Below are positions 35,926 through 45,907 of a stretch of 64,000 bases of DNA, piece after piece. The translations under genes and the position numbers were made by a program. The DNA is from Galeopsis tetrahit (taxonomy: Eukaryota; Streptophyta; Magnoliopsida; Lamiales; Lamiaceae). The notes under the pieces were generated by a model, which was not told the origin of the DNA, did no database searches, and was given only the letters and a program-made list of their open reading frames with translations. Within the stretch, counting starts at the first letter, position 1. Each line of letters begins with the position of its first letter. The DNA lies in assembly GCA_963675135.1 (NCBI GenBank), contig OY776120.1, positions 14,660,001-14,724,000 of the forward strand, read 5' to 3'.

Positions 35926-37313
35926 TAGTTGCATGTGATGCAACTTGTGCGTACACAAATTTATTTCTCGTCATTTCACTTAATTTAATTACAATAAAAT
36001 GACAAAAAAAAGTCATTAAATATTTAATCTAATGATTTAAGTTTGAGACGGCTCGTTATTAATTGAGAATTTTCGAATTCAAACTCGGCTAGTTGAGTTC
36101 GAACTTTCTCAAACTACTCTGACTCAGATATCAACCTTATAGTTTGGTTCACGATTCTAATGCCACAATTAATCTTATTTTATAGTATATACCTATGAAG
36201 CGTGAGATAATATTCATAGCATGCAAAGTTGGAATAAAAGCAAACCTACTTAAAACCAATTTCACCAAATTCTGGCCCTAGACCTGTTTTTGATAAGGCT
36301 TATATATAGGGTTTCATATACATCTGTCTGTCTATATAAATAGTTAAGTTTGTGAGAATTCCCCATTCCTATTAAAGTTAATTACACAACACTTTCCAGG
36401 TGAGTCCCATAGCCGATTATGACATCTCTTAATACTTATTGGTTCGGGCAAGCAACAAAAGTAGATCATTGAACTAGTATCAGTCTTATAAACTCTACTT
36501 TTAATATTTTGGATCATGTTTTTCTCTAATTAATATTTCATCCGTCCGATGAAAGCTACAAAGATTAAAAAAATATATATAATAGAATAAATAAATGTGA
36601 TTGAAAGAGACGAATATAATGAAACGTGTGAGAAAATTATTTGCAAAAAAATAAAATAAAAAAAAAAGAACAATTTTCATAATAATAATAAAAAAAAAGA
36701 GAGTAAGTAATTAGGGAGGGTGGCATGTGGGTTTCGCAAATTTGCATTATTAATATTAATGACAGAATAGTTGAAACATATATTCCATGAAAATTCCTCA
36801 ACTTTGGGCGTTGCACAAATGGGTCATTATTTAACCAACGTCTTATTAATTTCGAAAGGGGGGGCAGATTTTGTTTACACGCAACTTCACTGCTAAAAGA
36901 AACCAATTGTTTTAAATTTATAATATATATGTATATATAAATATATATATATATAAATCGATCGAACACATATATGTAAAATTTGAATTTAACTTTTAAA
37001 TGAAAAGAGCAGATTTTGATTTATATTTGTGATTATTCTACAAGCTTTTCAAAGGTACATTCATTTCTTAATTAAAAAAAAAAAAAGATACATGTTATTT
37101 TAATACGTATTGTTACATAGATCGTACTTTTTTTTGTTCTAAATTTTTTGTTTTACAAACTAAGCCTACCATAGTACAAATTTATTAATACAAAACTTGT
37201 GTGATGAGATGGTGAACGACCTACGACAGTTACAGATATTCAAATTGAATGCACATAATTGAATTCTATAAACGTAACATATCAATTTAAAAAAAAAAAA
37301 AAAAAAAAAAACT

Positions 37314-38497
37314 TGACTTGATTTATATTTTTGCACCTTTTACAACCCCACAAGCGTATGGGTTCGTTAGTAGTATGATAAATATACCAAGTAGATTTTC
37401 GTTCCAAGGATTTAGTTGAGTGCAAACGAGTCCCTAAAGTTACAAGTAATCATGCTATTGTAGCAACTAAATGTACGTTGTTGTTTTTTTGGTTTTGAAA
37501 TAAGCAATTAACTAAATAAGACTAATAACAAGAATTATAAGTCAAATGAAGTAGACGAACTAACTAACTTTCTTTTGGAAAGTCCAAGGGAAGGGTATTG
37601 CCTCGGGTGTTTCCGTTTTGTGAGTAATTAAATGAACTAGTGAACTAAATACCATAAGCTCCTAAGATATGATCTAACCAAATACCATATAAGCTCCTAA
37701 GATAGTGTCTCATAAGCACTTTCAACACGGTTACTAATGCTTATGAGACGCCCTCTCACTAATCTCGTAGACGGCCTCTAGTCGATTAATGTCTAAAGTT
37801 GTCGGTCTAGCAATTAACCCTCTCTCGATTAAGCTAATTACTACTTAACTTCTATTCAATTGACCAAACTCACACTCTCAATCATGCTACCCAACTCTCG
37901 TTGCAATAAACATAATCGAACATGCTCGCTAATAGGGTTGATCAACCAAATGAATCAATCAAAATACAACTCTAGAAACATAAACACTCAAATTCTAAAC
38001 TATTCATGCAATTAACCCACAATTACACTAAACACCCATCAAAATATCCACACCCAAGACACTGGGAGATTAGCCCATGGTTCTATACGAGAATCCCATT
38101 GCTACAACAAAAACAAGCATCAAACTCATAGTAAAATAGTAAGTAATGGGAGAATTTAAGAAATTACCAAATTGAAATGCAAACAAAAGTAATATCACCT
38201 TGATCATGGAATTGTAGCTACAAAACGATGTAATAGACGAGGCACGATGATAATCGTAGCTTGATTCTAAGTAATAACCACTATTCTATCTAATTTAATG
38301 AAGAATCTAAACTAAAAATGAAGAATACCTACAACTATGTGAATGTGTGTGTGGAATTGCTTGTAAAAGGAGTCAGACCTTCTAATTCAAGAATGAAAAT
38401 ATTTATAGTGTTGGGATAGGTCTTGGGGTGAAATTTGCACTTAAGTCCTTGAAAATTGGACAAAATACACAAAAACCGCCGAAAACAGGGATGACTT
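37314..38497 (-). repeat. LTR copy A, truncated
   Basis: It aligns with the left two thirds of the solo LTR at 7207-8963 (CACAAGCGTATGGGTTCG, CACTTTCAACACGGTTACTA, and so on). It stops before the GC-rich U3 cluster. Confidence 0.82.
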
Positions 38498-38663
38498 GGT
38501 TTTGAAATAAGCAATTAACTATTGTAGCAACTAAATGTACGTTGTTGTTTTTTTGGTTTTAAAATAAGCAATTAACTAAATAAGACTAATAACAAGAATT
38601 ATAAGTTAAATGAAGTAGACGAACTAACTAACTTTCTTTTGGAAAGTGCAAGGGAAGGGTATT
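38498..38663 (-). repeat. LTR copy B, left part before the Athila insertion
   Basis: It repeats 37443-37601 closely (TTGTAGCAACTAAATGTACG ... GAAAGTGCAAGGGAAGGG), in the same orientation as copy A. It ends at the GTATT target site of the Athila element. Confidence 0.85.
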
Positions 38664-40213
38664 TGATTCACGCGTTATGCAACACTAAATAAACAACCGC
38701 AAGTATACGGCGTCTATTGTAGCGCGATAAGCACGAGGTCGATCCCACGAGAAGGTTAAAGCATAAAAGGGTAGTTTGCTAGTTGAATTCTAAATAGACG
38801 TGATCGAATAAGTTGAGTGTTGAATTACCCCTAAGATTGCCTAACTATGTGTCACAAATAGACAACGAAAGAGTAAATATAAAGTCGATCAACTAAACAT
38901 GCAAAATAGGAAAACGAAAGTGAAACGATTGTAACTCAAAGAGAAAAGGTGGGTTCCAAGGCAATTGTAGTTCTTAGATGTCCGTTTATGAATGTTATCT
39001 CGTTTAGATGGCCATTAAGTTTATCTCAAATAGGGTGATCACACAAGAAGAATTAATCAATCTCTCGATCTAATTAACCAAAGGCGCAATGTAACATAAG
39101 CTCGTATCTCTACCTCACAAACGTTGCATCGCCTAAAAACGCTCCTAAGATCATTCAATTCCCTCTCCGATAATTAATCCTCTCTCGAGCTCATAATAAT
39201 ATCGGGTTGCACATTCGCATACGATTAAATGAAATAAATCTCTCGATCTTACTTCAATTAACAATATATAAGCAAATCATTATGGCCAATAACAATACGC
39301 TTGACAATGGATAATTGAATATGCAAATAAGAAACAAACACCAATTAAAGCAAGAAATTACTCATAAACATCAATCCAAGTCTTACAATGCCTTAGAACC
39401 ACAAAGTGTTTAGCTACTCAAATACATAATCAAATCACAACTTACAAATGAAATAACTAAATAAAAAGGGAAAGAAAGAGAAAGCTTAGTCTAGAATGTG
39501 GTAGGGAATGGAATTTGGGAGCTATTGCATCCTTTCTTCCTTGATTTGATGAAGAATTGAGAGAGAAATGGCCAAAACACCTCCAAGTATGTGTAACTAT
39601 GTGTGGGTTTGGGGGAGAGTGTCTTGGGTTTCAAGAATGAGGTCTTATATAGTGTTGGGGAAGGGTTTGGGTGCCAAAATTGCAAGTTGGTCCCTCAAAA
39701 ATGGAGAAAATGGCCAAAAACCCCCGAGAATGAGGTCACCCGGCCGGGTGGCTCCCACCCGGGCATGCCACCCGGCCAAAAGTCGAAGCTAGTGATGTTT
39801 GGGCCTTGCCCGGGTCGAAACCACCCGGCCGGGTGGGTTTCACCCGGGCCAAATTCGAACCTTCACCAAATTCAGCCTTGCCCGGGTCGTTTTGACCCGC
39901 CCGGGTTGATTCTACCCGGGCATGTTTTTTCGTCTCTTCGTATCTCGAGCTTCCGACCTCCGATTGACTCGATTCTTTTTTTCATTCCACTCCATTTTTC
40001 GAGACGAATCCAATGGTGCACTCCTCTTCCTGATCCAGTAAAGTATGGTTGGTGTTTTGCTCCAAATTCCATCGTATTTCCTATAAAATCGACAAAACAC
40101 AACCTTTCCCTCATTTTGGCTTAAACAATCATATCCAATGCAAAAATCAATGAAATCCACATCAAAATACACTCCACATGTGCCTCAAAATTGTGTAAAT
40201 ACCACCCGAATCA
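38664..40213 (-). repeat. Athila 3' LTR (1,550 bp)
   Basis: It begins TGATTCACGCG and ends CCGAATCA on the plus strand. It is nearly identical to 47746-49295 and adjoins the polypurine tract at 40214. The U3 side (about 39720-40213) carries CCCGGCCGGG palindromes shared with the solo LTR at 7207-8963, while the other half is unrelated to it. Open frames seen here (39568-39792, 39603-40124, 39912-40172) are LTR sequence, not genes. Confidence 0.95.
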
Positions 40214-40227
40214 AACCCCCCCAAACT
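40214..40227 (-). other. Athila polypurine tract
   Basis: The minus strand reads AAGTTTGGGGGGGTTT, directly against the 3' LTR terminus. This is the expected plus-strand primer and is typical for Athila elements. Confidence 0.85.
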
Positions 40228-41896
40228 TAAAATGTTGTTTGTCCTCAAACAACTAAGCACTTAAAGCAATGAGGGTGGAATGATCACAATGGAATATTCA
40301 ATGTAATTCACACATGCAAAGTAGTATGTAATGATATCTCTTTCTCAAAGTGCATTTCTCAATGAAGTTCATAGGCTCAATATTGCAATCCATATTCATA
40401 GATCAAAGAATGCACAAGTACACAACACATTGTGATGGGAAACATAATCCAAATGCTCAAGTCCTCTACTCACATGATGGGGTGTTTCTCTCAAACACAC
40501 AAACAAATTAAGGATATTAATGCACTCAACAACCAAGCTATGCTATGCAATCACCATATGCTTGCCCAACTTCTACTTTCTACACACACTCAAATGCTCA
40601 ACAATGTGATCAATAGGACTTAATCAAGGATGTAACATTGGCTCTTTGGACAAGGTAGGATGAATTTGGGAATTGTGACTCTTCTAGTGGAGGACAAAGC
40701 TTGTTGTTTTACAATGTGCGCTTTCACTTTCAAAGTTTACAAACTCCATCCTCACTTTTCCTTTTCTTTCTTTTTCAAGCATTCATCACCTCATCTTTTG
40801 AACCATTTTTCTTTTCAAGCTTTTGGGGCTCTTTGTCCCTCTTTTCTTTTCCTTGATTTTCTTTTCATCTTTCTCTTTTTCTTCTTTCAACTTTTCCAAC
40901 TTTTCTTTTCACCAAAAGTATTCATTCAAGCACATGTTTTCCACTTTGTCTTTTATCCTCCACTAGATGTAGGTATCAAAGGCTCAAAAAGGCTAAGTGG
41001 TTAACATTGTAGTTTGCCAAGAAAATGAGGAATTAAGCTCAAGGGGCTAACTACGGAAAATTACTTTGGTTTTGGGAAATTTTGGCTAAGTGACTTTTCT
41101 TAGAACAAGATGGCCTATATCACATCACATCATCTCACACAATCATGCTTTCAAACAAGAACTTAGGCAAGATCTAGGATTACTAGCAATAACATAGTCC
41201 ACTCTCAAATGAACTAAACCGGATTACATGCTCGATTTAAGGCTCAATTCTCACCGGTTTATTCAATAGGACTCTCACATTCATCAAATGTCCCCAAGCA
41301 ACAACACATCATATATCCATGCTATCCAAGATCACAAATATGAAAACAATCATGAAACTATATCCAACATCAATCATGCTTACATTCAAAGCAAATAAAC
41401 ATCATCACAACTACTCAACAATGGATTCCAATGACTATTCATGCTCACATTTCACCAAAGATCCACTACCCAACATATGCTCAAAACCAACTTAATCAAT
41501 ACAATCATGTGAAAGCCAAGTGTGCGCCGGTGCAAAATGTGACACAAGTAGAATGACGAACCGGTGCAAGGGTAACAACTAGTAGAAAAATAAAAGAAAA
41601 ATAACTCCCCCAAACTTAGAATTTTACTATGTAACAATTCTAAGTTTGGGGCTACAAGTTGTTACCTCCCTCCTTGCACATCCAATGCTTCTTCAAAGAT
41701 CACCATTACAACACTTGCTTTCTCTCTCCAAAGTTGGTTTTGCTTTCTTCTCTATTCTTCAAGATCATCCATACCTACAAAATAAACCAAGCTATCAACA
41801 CTACTAAAACAATAAAACAAGAAAGCAATAAAACCTTGGGTTGCCTCCCAAGTAGCGCTATTTTTAACGTCCTATGCCGGACGGTTCTCTCTACTT
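40228..41896 (-). other. Athila spacer between pol and 3' LTR
   Basis: About 1.67 kb with no long frame in the sense direction, so no envelope-like gene is retained. The sense strand is strongly purine-rich opposite 40740-40940 (AAAAGAAAAG-type). A second G-rich tract (CTAAGTTTGGGGGAG on the minus strand, near 41605-41620) resembles the polypurine tract. A conserved hairpin lies just after the pol stop. Confidence 0.8.
41835..41852 (-). other. Hairpin motif downstream of Athila pol
   Basis: In the sense direction the sequence is CTTGGGAGGCAACCCAAG, a perfect 6-bp stem with a six-base loop, about 45 bases after the pol stop and preceded by AAATAGCGCTA. A motif of the form GCGCT..TTGGGAGGCAACCCA recurs after pol in plant Athila-like elements (from memory). 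Its role is unknown. Confidence 0.65.
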
Positions 41897-44800
41897 TCAA
41901 GCCTCATCCAAGCGGAGTGACTCCACCTTTTGGAGTTGCTCATTTCCAAAGTAGTGCTTCACTCTTTGACCATTCACCACAAAGGTTGTTCCATCTTTAT
42001 CAACAAGTTCTACATTTCCCATGGGCGTCACTTTTTTAATCACAAAGGGCCCCGACCACTTTGACTTTAACTTGCCCGAAAATAACCTCAACCTTGAATT
42101 GAACAATAGAACTTGTTCTCCCACTTGGAACTCCCTCTTTTCAATCATCTTGTCATGAAACCTCTTAGCTCTCTCTTTGTGAATCTTGGAATTCTCAAAG
42201 GCTCCATTCCTAAACTCATCAAGCTCATTAAGCATCATCTTCCTTCTTTCTCCGGATGCCTTAAGATCAAGATTCAACTCGTTAATGGCCCAACGAGTTC
42301 TCAACTCCACTTCAACGGGTAGATGACAAGATTTACCATACACAAGTTGGTAAGGAGATGTGCCCAAAGGTGTCTTGTAGGCGGTTCGATATGCCCAAAA
42401 AACATCATCCAACTTGATAGCCCAATCCTTCCTCTTCAACCCAACGGTTTTCTCCAAAATTTGCTTCACTTCTCGATTGGCAAGCTCCGTTTGTCCATTT
42501 GCTTGAGGGTGATAAGGTGTGGTCACCCTATGCTTCACTCCATACTTTGCTAAGAGTTGATCTAGCCATCGGTTGCAAAAGTGTGAACCACCATCACTCA
42601 CTAGTGCTCTTGGAGTGCCAAAACGAGTGAAAATGTTTTTCCTCAAAAAGTTGAGGACCACCTTGGCATCATTTGTAGTGGTTGGAATGGCCTCAATCCA
42701 CCTAGAGACATAATCAATGGCCAAAAGGATGTATGAAAATCCATGAGAATTGGGGAATGGCCCCATAAAGTCTATCCCCCACACATCAAAGAGCTCCACC
42801 TCAATCACATTCTTCATAGGCATCTCATGTCTCCTTGAAATGTTCCCCATCCTTTGACACTTATCACACTTCTTCACAAAAGCTTCACAATCCCTAAAGA
42901 TGGATGGCCAATAAAAACCACTTTGAAGAACTTTACGGGCCGTCCGATTTGCTCCAAAGTGACCTCCATAAGGAGATGAATGGCACTCCACAATCACTTT
43001 TTCCCACTCATCTTCCCCTAAACACCTCCTCATGATCATGTCCGAACACCATCTATAAAGAAATGGATCCTCCCAAACATAGAACTTGACATCATGATAA
43101 AACTTCTTCTTTTGATGGAATGAGAGGTTTGGTGGTGGTGTTCCGGTGGCTATGTAATTCACAAAGTCGGCGAACCATGGGCATGTTTCCTTGATGGCAA
43201 GGAGTTGTTCATCGGGAAACCACTCCTTGATAGGGACTTGGACGTCTTTTTCTTCCACATTCTCAAGTCTTGAGAGATGATCCGCCACCACATTTTCACA
43301 TCCTTTCCTATCCCTTATCTCTACATCAAACTCTTGCAAAAGGAGCACCCATCTTATCAACCTCGGTTTAGCCTCCTTCTTCTCAACCAAGTACTTCAAG
43401 GCCGTGTGATCCGTATACACAATCGTTTTTGCTCCAACCAAGTAGGCTCTAAACTTATCGAAACTATACACCACGGCTAGCATCTCCTTCTCCGTTGTGG
43501 TGTAGTTCCTTTGAGCCGAATTCAATGTTTTGCTAGCATAGTATATCACCCGGAAAAGTTTATCTCTCTTTTGGCCCAAAGCCACTCCAATGGCATAGTC
43601 GCTAGCATCACACATGATCTCAAATGGTTGGCTCCAATCGGGTATCACCAACACCGGGGCTTTAATCAAGGCCTCCTTCAAAATCTCAAACGACCTCACA
43701 CATTCTTCACTAAAAATGAAGGTGGCTCCCTTTTCCAATAATGCACACATAGGCTTGGCTATCTTTGAGAAGTCTTTGATGAATCTCCTATAGAAACCGG
43801 CATGTCCAAGAAAGCTCCTAACCGCCTTCTCATTTGTTGGTGGGGGTAGTCTCTCAATAGCCACAATCTTGGCTCTATCAACCTCAAGCCCTTTTGCCGA
43901 AACTTTGTGTCCAAGCACAATCCCTTCCTTCACCATGAAGTGGCATTTTTCCCAATTAAGCACCAAGTTGGTATCTACACATCTTTGTAAAACACAAGAA
44001 AGGTTACGTAGACATGTATCAAAGCAAGAACCAAACACGGAAAAATCATCCATGAATACCTCCATTATGCTTTCAATCATACCATGAAAAATAGCCATCA
44101 TGCATCGTTGGAAGGTGGCGGGAGCATTACATAATCCGAATGGCATTTTTCTAAAAGCAAAAGTACCATAGGGGCAAGTAAAAGTTGATTTCTCTTGGTC
44201 TTTAGGATCAATCAAAATTTGATTGTAACCCGAGTAACCATCGAGAAAACAATAATACTCGTATCCCGCCATCCTATCCAACATTTGATCAATAAAAGGC
44301 AAAGGGAAGTGATCTTTCCTAGTGGCACTATTCAATGCACGATAGTCAATACATACTCTCCATCCCACGGGGATCCTAGAAGCAATTACCTCTAAGGTAT
44401 CGGTTGTAACAATGGTCATACCCCCTTTCTTAGGTACCACTTGTGTTGGGCTCACCCACTCACTATCACTTATGGGAAAAATTATATCATTATCCAACCA
44501 CTTCAACACTTCTTTTCTTACAACATCTTGCATAATAGGGTTCAATCTTCTTTGACCTTGGGCTTTAGGCTTAATAGACTCATCTAGTCTAATTTTATGC
44601 ATGCAAATATGAGCCGGTATACCCTTCAAATCCGAAATATCCCAACCAATAGCCGATTTATAAGTTCTAAGCACCCTAAGCAATTTTTCTAACTCAAGCT
44701 CATGCAAGTGTGAAGAAACAATAACCGGAAAGAGTTCACCTTGTTCAAGATAAGCATATCTCAAGTGCTCCGGAAGTGGTTTCAAGTCGAGCTTCTTCCC

Positions 44801-45847
44801 CTTCTCTTGAGCTTTTGGTTTCTCCTTAGCTTCCTCCTTTGGTGCTTCCAATGAGTAACATGAGGGCCAAGTGTCAAGATTTTTGTGAGGAAATCTTTGA
44901 CACTCTTCAAGTAAAACCCCCCCAAACTTGGCTTCTTGTCGTATCTCCTTGAATTTTTCCTCCTTCTTGAGTGGAAGTTCCTTCAAATCATCAAGAGAAG
45001 ACATGTATTCAAACAATTCTACGTCATTAAGTTCATCAAAATTGAAATCACAAGGAAAAGAAGAGAGTGAGTTAAGAGAGTTTCTTATGCAAAGGTCAAG
45101 TGGATCCTTTGAGTTGCTCTTTTCCATGTGCATATCCACACAAGCTTGCACGTGGTTGATCATGTTGCACTCATAGACCTCATCCTCATCATCTCTAAAC
45201 TTTATGGCCTTGTAGATGTTGAACAACACTTTCTCGTTGTTCACTTGAAGTTCCAACTCCCCTTTCCTCACATTGATAATTGCTCCACCGGTTGCCAAAA
45301 ATGGCCTTCCCAAGATGAGTGGAATATACTTATCCTCCTCCATATCTAATACCACAAAATCCACCGGGAAAATGAACTTATCGATCTTCACCAACACATC
45401 TTCTACTATACCCAAGGGGTATGTCATCGATCGATCCGCCAATTGAAGGCTCATAGTAGTTGGTGTAAGCTTCCCCAAACCAAGTGATTTAAATATGGAC
45501 AAAGGCATAAGATTAATGCTAGCTCCCAAATCACACAAAGCTTTAAATGTACCTCCATCTCCAATAACACATGGCAAGGTGAAAGATCCGGGATCTCTAA
45601 GCTTTTGAGGTAGCTTTGCTTGAATGATTGAGCTACATTCTTCGGTCAAATGCACCGTCTCATATTCCACCATCTTTCTCTTGTTGGACATGATTTCTTT
45701 CAAGAACTTAGAGTAGTGGGGCATTTGTTCTAGAGCTTCGGCAAAGGGGATGTTGATGTGGATCTTCTTGAACATCTCCACAAACTTAGCAAATTTGTTG
45801 TCCAAGCCCTTCTTCTTCAACCTTTGAGGGTACGGAAGGGGTACCAC
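41897..45847 (-). CDS. pol: Athila pol: protease, reverse transcriptase, RNase H, integrase
   Basis: This is a 1,316-codon uninterrupted frame that would process the polyprotein, copy element RNA into DNA and insert it. Counting from Met at 45847: protease motif CDLGAS with Asp at about 106; RT from about 440, with catalytic FMDD at 598-601 (the Athila form of YVDD); RNase H with CDASD (Asp 747), the EKE pair (786-788), YTDH (Asp 813) and Asp 856. The integrase zinc motif is His 956, His 963, Cys 994 and Cys 997. The DDE core is Asp 1026, Asp 1085 and Glu 1121, and the last two are separated by exactly 35 residues. All expected catalytic residues are present. It lies in the same frame as gag, separated by one TAA (45908-45910), so the Met used here is only the first one after that stop. 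Whether it is expressed, for example by readthrough, is unknown. Confidence 0.95.
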   Translation of the reverse strand: MVPLPYPQRLKKKGLDNKFAKFVEMFKKIHINIPFAEALEQMPHYSKFLKEIMSNKRKMVEYETVHLTEECSSIIQAKLPQKLRDPGSFTLPCVIGDGGTFKALCDLGASINLMPLSIFKSLGLGKLTPTTMSLQLADRSMTYPLGIVEDVLVKIDKFIFPVDFVVLDMEEDKYIPLILGRPFLATGGAIINVRKGELELQVNNEKVLFNIYKAIKFRDDEDEVYECNMINHVQACVDMHMEKSNSKDPLDLCIRNSLNSLSSFPCDFNFDELNDVELFEYMSSLDDLKELPLKKEEKFKEIRQEAKFGGVLLEECQRFPHKNLDTWPSCYSLEAPKEEAKEKPKAQEKGKKLDLKPLPEHLRYAYLEQGELFPVIVSSHLHELELEKLLRVLRTYKSAIGWDISDLKGIPAHICMHKIRLDESIKPKAQGQRRLNPIMQDVVRKEVLKWLDNDIIFPISDSEWVSPTQVVPKKGGMTIVTTDTLEVIASRIPVGWRVCIDYRALNSATRKDHFPLPFIDQMLDRMAGYEYYCFLDGYSGYNQILIDPKDQEKSTFTCPYGTFAFRKMPFGLCNAPATFQRCMMAIFHGMIESIMEVFMDDFSVFGSCFDTCLRNLSCVLQRCVDTNLVLNWEKCHFMVKEGIVLGHKVSAKGLEVDRAKIVAIERLPPPTNEKAVRSFLGHAGFYRRFIKDFSKIAKPMCALLEKGATFIFSEECVRSFEILKEALIKAPVLVIPDWSQPFEIMCDASDYAIGVALGQKRDKLFRVIYYASKTLNSAQRNYTTTEKEMLAVVYSFDKFRAYLVGAKTIVYTDHTALKYLVEKKEAKPRLIRWVLLLQEFDVEIRDRKGCENVVADHLSRLENVEEKDVQVPIKEWFPDEQLLAIKETCPWFADFVNYIATGTPPPNLSFHQKKKFYHDVKFYVWEDPFLYRWCSDMIMRRCLGEDEWEKVIVECHSSPYGGHFGANRTARKVLQSGFYWPSIFRDCEAFVKKCDKCQRMGNISRRHEMPMKNVIEVELFDVWGIDFMGPFPNSHGFSYILLAIDYVSRWIEAIPTTTNDAKVVLNFLRKNIFTRFGTPRALVSDGGSHFCNRWLDQLLAKYGVKHRVTTPYHPQANGQTELANREVKQILEKTVGLKRKDWAIKLDDVFWAYRTAYKTPLGTSPYQLVYGKSCHLPVEVELRTRWAINELNLDLKASGERRKMMLNELDEFRNGAFENSKIHKERAKRFHDKMIEKREFQVGEQVLLFNSRLRLFSGKLKSKWSGPFVIKKVTPMGNVELVDKDGTTFVVNGQRVKHYFGNEQLQKVESLRLDEA

Positions 45848-45907
45848 ACCCTTGCCTTTGTCTTGAGAAGGAATTGCCTCCTCACTCTTTTTCTCCTCTA
45901 CTTTCTC

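Larger units (their letters stand above)
32290..37308. other. Intergenic DNA with MITEs and microsatellites
   Basis: No supportable gene. Stowaway copies, a foldback stretch and TA runs (34949-34976, 36928-36955) are present. A GC-richer patch at 34080-34220 (GGCGGCAGTCGACC, GGAGACGGTAGC twice) has no long frame and is unexplained. A poly-A run (37287-37311) ends directly at the LTR-derived block that follows. Confidence 0.55.

Noticed and set aside
35125..35960. A larger inverted-repeat element with GTACAC-rich ends
   Set aside because: The ends are only loosely similar and no target duplication of any standard size was found, so only the inner foldback was annotated.
39603..40172. Pro/Gly-rich open frames on both strands of the Athila LTRs (also 48685-49254) and solo LTR (8485-8964)
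   Set aside because: They arise from the GC-palindrome cluster in U3, lie within LTRs and show no conserved domain.
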